This document shows positions 16,564 through 24,335 of a stretch of DNA of 64,000 bases, piece after piece. The stretch lies in contig CAVRVX010000037.1 of the NCBI GenBank assembly GCA_963724735.1, positions 1 through 64,000 on the forward strand. Reading direction: 5' to 3'. This DNA is from Rhodoplanes sp963724735. GTDB lineage: Bacteria; Pseudomonadota; Alphaproteobacteria; Rhizobiales; Xanthobacteraceae. A program made the translations under genes and the position numbers. The notes below the pieces were generated by a model that had not been told where the DNA came from, did no database searches, and was given only the letters and a program-made list of their open reading frames with translations. Position 1 is the stretch's first letter. Each line of letters opens with the position of its first letter.

Positions 16564-17865
16564 ATGCTCTCCGACCGCCGACCGATCCTGCTCACCAATG
16601 CGCGCATTCTCGATCCTGCGCGCGATCTCGATCTTCTTGGCGATCTCTTGATGGCCGACGGCGTGATCCGCGAAGTCAAGCGCGGCATCGGCGCGGCGGG
16701 CGTACCGGAAGGGACCGAGGTGATCGACTGCCGCGGCAAGGTGGTCGCGCCCGGGCTGATCGACATGCGCGCCTTCGTCGGCGAGCCGGGGGCCGAGCAC
16801 CGGGAGACGCTCGCCTCGGCGAGCCATGCGGCGGCCGCGGGCGGCGTCACCACCATTATCTGCCAGCCCGAGACCGACCCGCCCATCGACGCCCCGGCCA
16901 TGGTCGACTTCGTGCAGCGCCGCGCGCGCGACACCGCGGTCGTGCACGTGCACCCGATGGCCGCGTTGACCAAGGGCCTGCAGGGCGAGGAGATGACCGA
17001 GTTCGGCCTGCTCAAGGCGGCCGGCGCGGTCGCCTTCACCGACGGGGCGAAGAGCGTCACCAATGCGCGGGTGATGCGCCGCGCGCTCACTTACGCCCGC
17101 GACTTCGATGCGCTGGTCGTCCACCACACCGAAGACCCCGACCTCGTCGGCGAAGGCGTGATGAACGAGGGCGAGTTTGCCGCCCGGCTCGGCTTGATCG
17201 GCGTGCCCAAGGCGGCGGAGACGATCATGCTCGAGCGCGACCTGCGCCTGGTCGCGCTGTCGCAGGCGCGCTACCACGCCGCCTCGCTCACCTGCGCGGA
17301 ATCGCTCGACGTGCTCCTGCGCGGCAAGGAGGCGGGCCTCGACATCACCGCGGCGGCCTCGATCAACCATCTCACGCTGAACGAGATGGATGTCGGCGCC
17401 TACCGCACCTTCTGCAAAGTGTCGCCGCCGCTGCGTCCGGAGGCCGACCGCTTGGCGCTGGTCGCCGCGCTTGGCTCCGGGCTGATCGACGTGGTGATGT
17501 CCGACCATAATCCGCAGGACGTGGAGACCAAGCGCCTGCCCTTCGCGGAGGCCGAGCCCGGCGCGATCGGCATCGAGACCATGCTGACGGCGGCGCTGCG
17601 GCTCGTCCATTCCGGCGACGTCAAGCTGATGGCGCTTCTCAAGGCGATGTCGAGCCGGCCGGCGGAAATCCTGAGGCTGCCCGGCGGCAGCCTGCGGCCC
17701 GGCAGCCCCGCCGACGTGATCGTCATCGATCTCGGCGTGCCCTGGGTGCTCGACCGCGAGGAATTGAAATCGAAGTGCAAGAATTCGCCCTTCGACGAGG
17801 CGCGCCTGCAGGGCCGTGTGCTGCGCACCATCGTCGCCGGCCGCACGGTGTATGAGTTCGTGTGA
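16564..17865 (+). CDS. pyrC: Dihydroorotase-like protein, probably the inactive PyrC' partner of ATCase
   Basis: The 433-residue amidohydrolase aligns along its length with class I dihydroorotases, but the first metal motif HxH is replaced: GLIDMRAFVGEPGAEH instead of the usual GLIDxHVHLREPG. Later features remain (VVHHTEDPDL, SINHLTLNE, VMSDHNPQD). Loss of HxH normally abolishes dihydroorotase activity. In Pseudomonas the pyrC' product has no activity but is required for PyrB dodecamer assembly, and its position after pyrB fits that role. A real dihydroorotase should exist elsewhere in the genome. The symbol is used in the PyrC' sense. Confidence 0.9.
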   Translation: MLSDRRPILLTNARILDPARDLDLLGDLLMADGVIREVKRGIGAAGVPEGTEVIDCRGKVVAPGLIDMRAFVGEPGAEHRETLASASHAAAAGGVTTIICQPETDPPIDAPAMVDFVQRRARDTAVVHVHPMAALTKGLQGEEMTEFGLLKAAGAVAFTDGAKSVTNARVMRRALTYARDFDALVVHHTEDPDLVGEGVMNEGEFAARLGLIGVPKAAETIMLERDLRLVALSQARYHAASLTCAESLDVLLRGKEAGLDITAAASINHLTLNEMDVGAYRTFCKVSPPLRPEADRLALVAALGSGLIDVVMSDHNPQDVETKRLPFAEAEPGAIGIETMLTAALRLVHSGDVKLMALLKAMSSRPAEILRLPGGSLRPGSPADVIVIDLGVPWVLDREELKSKCKNSPFDEARLQGRVLRTIVAGRTVYEFV

Positions 17866-17951
17866 GGGCTGTGCGTTGTTGCATTGGGCTTCAAACATCA
17901 TAATTGCCCGATTATGATGGGATATCGGTGCGCAACCGTATTGGTTGGTAG

Positions 17952-18191
17952 ATGGAAAACACGAAGACCTTGGAAGCTCTGATGGAACGCGCCGCCTCTT
18001 GGCCGGAGGAGGCGCAGGCGGAACTCGTGCGGTTCATGATCGACACCGAAGCGAAGCATTTTGGGGTTTATCGCCTGAGCGACGAGGAACGCGCCGCAAT
18101 TCGGCAAGGCCTCGACGACGCACGAAACGGCCGATTTGCAAGCGATGAGCAAGTTGCCGCGTTGTTCAGCCGTTTCCGCCGAACCGCATGA
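17952..18191 (+). CDS. Antitoxin of a ParDE-like module, copy 1
   Basis: The 79-residue protein is acidic and mostly helical, ending RLSDEERAAIRQGLDDARNGRFASDEQVAALFSRFRRTA. This type of C-terminal toxin-wrapping segment is common in antitoxins paired with RelE/ParE toxins. Its stop overlaps the toxin ATG by 4 bases (ATGA). The toxin copy next to it is truncated. A second, frameshifted copy of the same gene lies at 19424. Confidence 0.85.
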   Translation: MENTKTLEALMERAASWPEEAQAELVRFMIDTEAKHFGVYRLSDEERAAIRQGLDDARNGRFASDEQVAALFSRFRRTA

Positions 18192-18278
18192 AGGTTCGCT
18201 ACACCGCAACCGCTGCGGCCGATCTCGATGACATTCTGTCTTACCTGGCCAGGCGCAACCCCAAAGCCGCCGGGTTGG
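18188..18278 (+). pseudogene. RelE/ParE toxin copy 1, truncated after about 28 codons
   Basis: The toxin starts MKVRYTATAAADLDDILSYL and continues ARRNPKAA, identical to copy 2. Near 18270 it then switches to sequence matching the upstream region of the antitoxin (GGTTGGTA), followed by the IS630. The missing remainder includes the catalytic C-terminal half. The truncation looks older than the IS insertion, as the break lies a few bases before it. Confidence 0.85.
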
Positions 18279-18280
18279 TA

Positions 18281-19420
18281 TACCCCGTTCACGTCATGAC
18301 CCGAAAATCCTTTGGGTTGATGACGCGGAAATTGTCGGTGACCGAATCACAAAGGTCCGCCCAATTCCCGGAACCTTTCCACGCAGAAAACTGAGCGTCG
18401 CATCGGCGAACTGGGCGCAAGTTGCGTAGCACTTGTTGTGAGTGACGTTTCTGTGCATGAGGCCCCATAACCGTTCGATCGGGTTCAAGTGCGGGCAATA
18501 CGTTGGGATGAAGTGCAGCTTGATGCGTCGTCCCGGCAGGGCCAACCATTCCTGCACGAGCTTGGCATGATGATAACGCGCGTTGTCCAAGAAAACATGG
18601 ATGAGCGCCAGCATCGGATAGAGCGCCTCGATCGATTGCAGCAGCCTGATCGTCGAGGCGGCGTCGATGGTCAGGGCCTCGATCATCCGGGTTTGTCCGG
18701 TCTCCAGGTCGATCGCGCCGTGAATGTTGATGCGTTGACGCCCGCTCGTCTGCTCGATCGCGAGCTTCTCTTGGCTCGGCGCCCAGCAGCCGACAGGCCG
18801 CGCCGCATGGGTCGGATGCACGGCGTCCGCAAACAGCACGGCCTCGTCGTCGCCCAAGGAATTCAGCAGCTTTTCGTAGCCCTCAATGAAAGCCCTCTGC
18901 TTTTCTTCGTCGAGCTTGCGCGGGATGACATTGGGTTTGTGATATTCGAGCCCCAGGCGATGCAACAACGCGATCAGTCCTGACCGGCCTTCGTAAACGA
19001 CGCCGAATTCATTCTCGATCCAGGCGCCGACCTGGCGCGTTGTGCGCGGTAAGGCCGTGGCGACCCAGGCTTTCAGCTTTTCCTGTTGCTCGCCGCTCAA
19101 CTGGCAAGCGCTGCCCTCGTAGCTGAAGTTCGTCAACCCCTCGATCCCATCCTCTTCATACAGGCGATACCAAGTGCGGATGGTGTCGTCGTCCAGCAAC
19201 AGGACCTTCGCAATCGCCTCGCAGCTCATCCCATCGTCTAGCAACACCAGCGCGTTCGCACGTCGGGCCAGACGATGAGCGGCCGACCCGTCCCGAGCCA
19301 ACTCGATCAGGTTTTGCCGCAATTCTATGTCCAGAAAGCCGGGCCGTATCATCCGTTCGGTAGAATCCGGATCGCGCCGTTTGGCAAGGGGGGTCTTCGG
19401 ATTCTCGCGGAGTCGGGGTA
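18281..19420 (-). mobile_element. IS630-family element with TA target duplication
   Basis: The 1140-bp element begins TACCCCG (18281-18287) and ends CGGGGTA (19414-19420). It is flanked by TA dinucleotides (18279-18280 and 19421-19422), the hallmark of IS630/Tc1-type insertion. It sits immediately upstream of the second antitoxin copy. Confidence 0.88.
18294..19352 (-). CDS. tnpA: IS630-family transposase with C-terminal frameshift
   Basis: The 352-residue protein has N-terminal helix-turn-helix domains (RDGSAAHRLARRANALVLLDDGMSCEAIAKVLLLDD) and a DDE domain: first Asp in LFADAVHPTH, second in HVFLDNARYHH and Glu in PHLNPIERLW. After SFLRGKVP the frame changes. The natural ending (NWADLCDSVTDNFRVINPKDF) continues in another frame to a stop at 18289, so one base seems to have been lost near 18360. 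The catalytic triad is upstream of the shift. Confidence 0.88.
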   Translation of the reverse strand: MIRPGFLDIELRQNLIELARDGSAAHRLARRANALVLLDDGMSCEAIAKVLLLDDDTIRTWYRLYEEDGIEGLTNFSYEGSACQLSGEQQEKLKAWVATALPRTTRQVGAWIENEFGVVYEGRSGLIALLHRLGLEYHKPNVIPRKLDEEKQRAFIEGYEKLLNSLGDDEAVLFADAVHPTHAARPVGCWAPSQEKLAIEQTSGRQRINIHGAIDLETGQTRMIEALTIDAASTIRLLQSIEALYPMLALIHVFLDNARYHHAKLVQEWLALPGRRIKLHFIPTYCPHLNPIERLWGLMHRNVTHNKCYATCAQFADATLSFLRGKVPGIGRTFVIRSPTISASSTQRIFGS

Positions 19421-19423
19421 TAG

Positions 19424-19687
19424 ATGGAAAACACGAAGACCTTGGAAGCTCTGATGGAACGCGCCGCCTCTTGGCCGGAGGAGGCGCAGGCGGAACTCGT
19501 GCGGTTCATGATCGACACCGAAGCGAAGCATTTTGGGGTTTATCGCCTGAGCGACGAGGAACGCGCCGCAATTCGGCAAGGCCTCGACGACGCACGAAAC
19601 GGCCGATTCGCAAGCGATGAGCAAGTTGCGTCCGCCGAACCGCATGAAGGTTCGCTACACCGCAACCGCTGCGGCCGATCTCGATGA
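19424..19687 (+). pseudogene. Antitoxin copy 2, frameshifted near its end
   Basis: It is almost identical to copy 1 through DEQVA. It then carries a net 16-base loss (copy 1 bases encoding the LFSRF region are missing), so the reading frame leaves the antitoxin sequence and runs through the toxin start in a wrong frame. The toxin-binding tail is therefore destroyed. Confidence 0.8.
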
Positions 19688-19843
19688 CATTCTGTCTTAC
19701 CTGGCCAGGCGCAACCCCAAAGCCGCCGCAGATGTTCTTGCTTCGATCGAAGCAACGGTGTCCCGCATCGCGAAGTTTCCTAACTCAGCCCAGGCGACCG
19801 ACGAGCCAAGCGTGCGAATGGCCCCGGCCGGACGTTTTCGCCC
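19644..19843 (+). pseudogene. RelE/ParE toxin copy 2, truncated at its 3' end
   Basis: This copy extends further than copy 1 (KAAADVLASIEATVSRIAKFPNSAQATDEPSVRMAPAGRF). It then breaks before the last conserved strand and runs into a repeat-rich segment that contains a 20-bp inverted repeat. Neither toxin copy in the window is complete, so the locus should be harmless. Confidence 0.8.
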
Positions 19844-19901
19844 CGCGCGAAGCGGAAGGGCCGGGTCGACCGCAGCGAAACCTTTGGCGAGTAGCATGAG
19901 C

Positions 19902-19993
19902 CGTAGCCCGGATGGAGCGCAAAGCGACATGCGGGGCGAACGCCTCCAAAACGCGGTTACTCACGCATTTCGCTGCGCTCCATCCGGGCTACG
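19902..19993. repeat. REP-like inverted repeat pair
   Basis: A 20-bp sequence beginning CGTAGCCCGGATGGAG (19902-19921) recurs perfectly inverted at 19974-19993, with a 52-bp spacer. It follows the breakpoint of the ParE copy, so it may mark the insertion that truncated the toxin. Sequences of this kind (TAGCCCGGATG...) are dispersed in many alphaproteobacterial genomes. Confidence 0.75.
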
Positions 19994-20039
19994 ACTGTGG
20001 CGTCACAAACGCCGCCGCAGACCACATGGGCGAAGCTAA

Positions 20040-20269
20040 GCTAAACGAGGGAAATAATGCCGAAGACAGGCCCCCGGATTTCTCTGCGCTCATCTGGGCT
20101 ACGCTTGCTTCGAAACGCGGCCCCACGGCCGCTCCTCAGGATGAGGTGGTATTGCACCCTCATGGTGAGGAGCGCGGCGAAGCCGCGCGTCTCGAACCAT
20201 GATCGCCGGCAGGGCTACGGTTGCTCTTTCTTACATGCACGCAGCCCTAAACTAGGGCAGAGCGTGCAT
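20040..20269. repeat. Intergenic stretch with a palindromic repeat
   Basis: There is no gene. CTCCTCAGGATGAGGTG (20132-20148) pairs imperfectly with CACCCTCATGGTGAGGAG (20155-20172), and GCGCGGCGAAGCCGCGC follows. This resembles another dispersed palindromic family of Hyphomicrobiales intergenic DNA. Confidence 0.55.
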
Positions 20270-20783
20270 TTACTCAGTTTTCATTATTAGGCGGTTCAGA
20301 GTATCATATAGCTCGGCGCCTAAGGCATCAGTGTAATAAATAGTTCTATCACCGAAAACCGAACGTAACCGTTTTGAATGGTCAATTACATCAATGAGAA
20401 TCACATCGGCGCTCGGGGCTAGGTTCACGCTAACGAATTGACGTATTGCCTGATCGTTTTCGTTAAATGAAAACCCAAAAACCAATAACGCGTTGCATTC
20501 TTCTAGATTTTTCTTTGCAAGACCCCATTGTTGTAAAAGAAGCTTAAGAGGCCTCTTTTCAATCACAGGTGGAACAATTAGACATTTCCCAGTTAGGCCG
20601 CACCTAAGGTCAGGATACTTATTGCGCTCATCCCACGAAATGCTTCCATGCAATTTCGCGATTGATACGTCGCCAGTCACGTGCACGGGACGCGGATAAG
20701 GATAAGGACTGAAACCAATTTGCTCGCCGACAATTCCATAATTAAATCTACGCGTGCCTAATACCATTTCCACAGCGGGCTGA
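20270..20783 (-). pseudogene. C-terminal part of an interrupted SIR2-like domain gene
   Basis: The reading frame carries the back half of a SIR2_2-type protein: IQPAVEMVLGTRRFNYGIVGEQIGF, VSIAKLHGSISWDE, CLIVPPVIEKRP, CNALLVFGFSFNENDQAIRQFV and DVILIDVIDHS. The KLHGS and GFSFNENDQ motifs are typical NAD-pocket and domain-end features. It lacks the N-terminal Rossmann start, which lies 3 kb away at 23880-24299 across two nested IS elements. Base composition is visibly AT-richer than the neighbours, indicating horizontal origin. Confidence 0.85.
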
Positions 20784-20882
20784 ATTGAAGGGTGCTGGAC
20801 TGCCCGAGGAGCGCAAGTGGAGGGCGGTTTTTCTTGGAGGATCAATGTGATTCGCTAAGGCCATCTGATTCGGAGCGAGCAG

Positions 20883-21350
20883 ATGGTCAAGTGCAACAGA
20901 AGCCGGGTACGGTGGTTGAAGCGAGCTTTGCGGCGGACGAAGACACCGGTCCTTCGTCAGCGCATCCAGATGGTTCTGCTGCGGGAAGCCGGAATGACGC
21001 AGCCGGCGATCGCAGAGGCGATGGGGGTGTCGCTGAGCACGGTGAACCGGGCGCACATGGCGTTCGATCGTGGCGGGCTGGCGGCGCTCGAGCCGAAGCG
21101 GAGCGGGGGACGGATCCGTGAGAACATGACGCTCGGCGAGGAGAGGGCCCTGCTGGCGCGGTTCGCCAAGGCGGCGGGGGCGGGCGAGATGGTGAACATC
21201 CACGATCTGAAGGCGGCTTACGAGCAAGCGATCGGACACACGACCAGCAACAGCACGGTCTACAATCTCCTTGCTCGGCACGGCTGGCGCAAGCTGATGC
21301 CCCGTCCGTTTCATCCCAAGCGGGACCTCGCGGCGCAAAGCGCGTTTAAA
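20883..21350 (+). pseudogene. IS630-type transposase, N-terminal half
   Basis: The ATG has GGAG upstream. The product carries helix-turn-helix domains (MTQPAIAEAMGVSLSTVNRAHMAFDRGGLAALEPKRSGG) and continues to NLLARHGWRKLMPRPFHPKRDLAAQSAFK, where the IS1634 enters. The DDE domain resumes at 23296. Confidence 0.85.
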
Positions 21351-23289
21351 CCGAACTTCCCTTTTTCAAATTGACAAGCCATTGATCTCGCTCTCGTTTG
21401 TCGAGGGCGAGGGGTCGGGTTACTGGGTACGATCCGGGTTGATGGCGAGGAGTTCGAAGGCGCGGCTCTGGATCGGGGTTGGCCTGGTGTGGAGGGTGAA
21501 GACGTATTTCTCGTTGAGGGCGGTGGTCGCCTGGATCCTGCAATAGGTGGCGAGATCGGCGAGGAGGCTCTGGAAGCTGTGCACCGGCAGGCCGTCGTCG
21601 GTGCGGCCGGTCGTCTGCTTGCGCTTGGCGGCATCGGAGCGCTCGGCTTTGGCGACGATGCTGGCGCGCATCGCGGCGGCGGCCTCGTGATCGGTCTCGT
21701 CGTAGAGCATGGGGGCGAGCCTGGCGCGCATGTGATGCTCGACGTGATAGGCGAGCATGCACAGGAAGACGTGGGCGCGCACGCGCGGCGCCGTCCAGTG
21801 GAAGATCGGACGCAGATGGATGTCGACGGTCTTCAAGGAGCGGAACGCGCGCTCGACCTGGGCAAGACTTTTGTAGGCGCCGACAGTCGCGGCGTTATCG
21901 AGCGCTTTCTTCGGCAAGCTGGTGCGCACGACATAAATTCCGTCTAGCGCCGCCTCGGCCGCGATCGCCGCGGCCTTGCGATGGAAGGTGAAGCTTTCCT
22001 CGCCGATCACGAGGTCGAAGTGCTTGGCCATCTTGTGCCGGTTGACGACGGCGCCGACCTTGAGCGCAATCGCAGCCTCGCCGCGCAGCGGCTTGCGGGC
22101 GCGCCGAACCGCCGCTGCGATGACGGCGAGGTCCTTTTCGGTCGCGGCCAGTAGGTCCTCGCGCTTGCGAGCGCGCTCGCGGGCGAGATCAGGATTGCGG
22201 CAGACGATGAGCCGCTCGCCCGGATAATCGGGCGAGGTGATGGCCGCCATGTCGCGGTCGTCGAACAGCGACATCTGCAAGGCTCCGGCGTCCGCAAGCT
22301 CCCGGATCGCCGGCGCCCGCAACGCCGTGATCCAGTCGAGCCCCGCCGGGGCGATCTCGGCGTCGATGCGCGCCTGCGTGATCATTCCGCGATCGCCGAC
22401 CAGCACCACATGATCAAGCGCGAAGCGCTTCTTGACCTTGTCGATCTGCGCGGCGAGCGTGCGCGGATCGGCGGTGTTGCCCTCGAATGCCTCGATCGCC
22501 ACCGGGCAGCCGTCCGGCGCGCACAGCAGGCCGTAGACGATCTGCAGCTTGCCCTTCTTGCCGTCGCGGTTGTAGCCGCGCTGCGCCAGTTCGCAGCAGC
22601 GCCCCTCCACATAGCTCGACGACACGTCGTAGAGCACCAGCATGCCGTGCCGCAGATGCTTGCGGGCGAGCGCCGTCTCGACCGCAGGCTGGCGCTCCCC
22701 GAGCCAGTCGAGCGCGACATAGAGCTCGTCCTCGTCGACCGGCCCCAGACCGAGCACCTCGCCGAGGCTCGAAGCTGCGGTGAGCGGGTCGAGCATGCGG
22801 GCGGTGGCGAGCTTGGAGGCCGGCGCAATCAGCCGTGCCACGATCATCGCGATGACGAGGTCACGACAACGGTTGCCGGCGGGCCCGAGCAGACGATCGA
22901 GACCGATGTCACGCAGGGTGCCGAGCACGGCCGCGACATGGCCGTGCGGCAACGCGCGGCGCACCACGATGGTCTCCTGTCCGGCCGGCGCGACTTTCCC
23001 GCCCTTGAGCAGCGTGCGCAGCCCTTCGACGATCTCGGTCGGCCAATCGGACAGGTTGGCGATCGTGCGCTTCTTGATCTTTCCGCCGTCCCGATAGCTT
23101 TCCCGCAGCAGGATGGCGGGCGGCGAGCTTCGGTTGGGGACGGATTCGATATACATGGCGCAACAATGCCATGAATCGCACCGCTGAGCAATGATAAAAT
23201 CATCAATTACATGGCTACATTTCTGTGGCCATTTTCCCAGAACTCCACGTTTTTCAATCGCTTATCGATTTTCCAAGTGGGAAGTTCGG
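21351..23289 (-). mobile_element. IS1634-like element with TTTAAA target duplication
   Basis: The element runs from CCGAACTTCCC (21351-21361) to GGGAAGTTCGG (23279-23289), an 11-bp perfect terminal inverted repeat. TTTAAA is present on both sides (21345-21350, 23290-23295). Removing the element and one TTTAAA rejoins the IS630 frame (SAFK-KN..FP), which confirms the boundaries. Confidence 0.92.
21420..23156 (-). CDS. tnpA: IS1634-family transposase
   Basis: The 578-residue DDE transposase of the IS4-like IS1634 group appears complete. Candidate catalytic residues are Asp in VLYDVSSSYVEG, Asp in VVLVGDRGMIT and Glu in AQVERAFRSLKTVDIHLRPIFH. The C-terminal region (HVFLCMLAYHVEHHMRARL) is standard for the family. 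It occupies nearly all of the element and shows no frameshift, so this is probably the most recent insertion here. Confidence 0.93.
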   Translation of the reverse strand: MYIESVPNRSSPPAILLRESYRDGGKIKKRTIANLSDWPTEIVEGLRTLLKGGKVAPAGQETIVVRRALPHGHVAAVLGTLRDIGLDRLLGPAGNRCRDLVIAMIVARLIAPASKLATARMLDPLTAASSLGEVLGLGPVDEDELYVALDWLGERQPAVETALARKHLRHGMLVLYDVSSSYVEGRCCELAQRGYNRDGKKGKLQIVYGLLCAPDGCPVAIEAFEGNTADPRTLAAQIDKVKKRFALDHVVLVGDRGMITQARIDAEIAPAGLDWITALRAPAIRELADAGALQMSLFDDRDMAAITSPDYPGERLIVCRNPDLARERARKREDLLAATEKDLAVIAAAVRRARKPLRGEAAIALKVGAVVNRHKMAKHFDLVIGEESFTFHRKAAAIAAEAALDGIYVVRTSLPKKALDNAATVGAYKSLAQVERAFRSLKTVDIHLRPIFHWTAPRVRAHVFLCMLAYHVEHHMRARLAPMLYDETDHEAAAAMRASIVAKAERSDAAKRKQTTGRTDDGLPVHSFQSLLADLATYCRIQATTALNEKYVFTLHTRPTPIQSRAFELLAINPDRTQ

Positions 23290-23295
23290 TTTAAA

Positions 23296-23866
23296 AAAAC
23301 GGCTTTCCGCGCGGCGTGAGACGCGCCGCGCGGGCGGCGGCGGCCCGTGGTCGTCCCTTGCGGGTCATGTTCGCCGACGAGGCGCGGTTCGGCCGGATCA
23401 ACCGCCCGCGGCCATGCTGGGCGCCGGCAGACCCGCGGTCGCTTCCCAACTCGTTCGCGAGTACATCTATCTGTACGGTGCGGTCTGCCCCAAGGACGGG
23501 GCGTGCGCCTATTTGGTCATGCCGACGTCGAACACGGAATGCTTCCAGGTTTTCCTCGATTGCCTTTCACGAAAATTCGCCCGGTCCCATATTCTTCTGG
23601 TTCTCGACGGGGCTCCCAACCACCGGTGTCGCGACCTCGTGCTCCCCGACAACATCTCGCTGCTATTCCTTCCGCCCTACTCGCCGGAGCTCAACCCGAA
23701 GGAAAATGTCTGGCACGAAATCCGCGAGAAGATCTTCAAGAACTACGCCCTCAAATCCATCGACGCCGTTCGGGCCAAGCTCGAGCAGGCCATCCTCTAT
23801 CTCGAACACAACCCAGACATCGTCAAATCCATCACTGGATTCCCATACATCATCAAGTCACTCTGA
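23296..23866 (+). pseudogene. IS630-type transposase, C-terminal DDE half, with an internal frameshift
   Basis: It starts in the frame KNGFPRGVRRAARAAAARGRPLRVMFADEARFGRINRPRPCWAP, containing the first Asp. It shifts by one base near 23420 into VASQLVREYIYLYGAVCPKDG, SHILLVLDGAPNHR (second Asp) and SPELNPKENVWHEIRE (Glu). Even without the IS1634 insertion this transposase would be dead. Confidence 0.85.
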
Positions 23867-23879
23867 TCTGGAGGCGGTA

Positions 23880-24299
23880 TAACGCATACTCCAGCACCAT
23901 ATCATAATTAGTCGTTAATATACTCACGTTTCCTAAGCGCGACAGAGCTCCAAGGAAATGCCGAGCTTTTGATATACCGGAATGCTGTGAGGTATGATAG
24001 CTATTTATATACCAAGTATACCGTCGGCTGCTTTTTACGATAAATGGCTCGGTTAATCGCCTTGTAATGTACCAATACACAATATTGAAACGCGACCCCG
24101 CCGCAGAACCAATAAAAATTTCTGGGTGGATTTCCGGGTTTCCCGCACGCCATTGATTGTAAACCTTTTTGAGCCTGGCTACCCGTCGCTCCTCCGTCTT
24201 GTTATCTGTATGCACAGCAAAATCAAAAAGATCACCGACCAATGGCAAATCACAGGACCATTTAGAGAAACCAGCACCGAGAAGTAGCGCTATCTGCAT
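23880..24299 (-). pseudogene. N-terminal part of the interrupted SIR2-like domain gene
   Basis: It begins MQIALLLGAGFSKW, the glycine-rich NAD-binding start of SIR2_2 proteins (GAGFS). It continues through LPLVGDLFDF and RLGNVSILTTNYDMVLEYAL, the TNYD motif, where the IS630 element interrupts it. Compared with the fragment at 27081 it has lost two bases beside the start (GCGCTA against GCGCGCTA), but a nearby ATG still reads the proper frame. With the C-terminal part at 20270 the ancestral protein would be about 310 residues. SIR2-only proteins of this kind often act as NAD-depleting phage-defence effectors. That role is inference. Confidence 0.85.
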
Positions 24300-24335
24300 T
24301 CAAGCCCCAAAAGCCTACAAGAAGCGCAAGAAGAC

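Larger units (their letters stand above)
20784..23879 (+). mobile_element. IS630-type element (outer), split by IS1634; ends approximate
   Basis: The two halves of one IS630-type transposase lie on either side of the IS1634 element and together with it separate the SIR2 halves. I could not identify clean terminal inverted repeats for the outer element, so limits are set where SIR2 coding sequence stops and resumes. Confidence 0.65.

Noticed and set aside
15492..17510. 672-codon frame through pyrB and the pyrC-like gene
   Set aside because: It is out of frame with the real genes, Arg/Pro-rich and without motifs.
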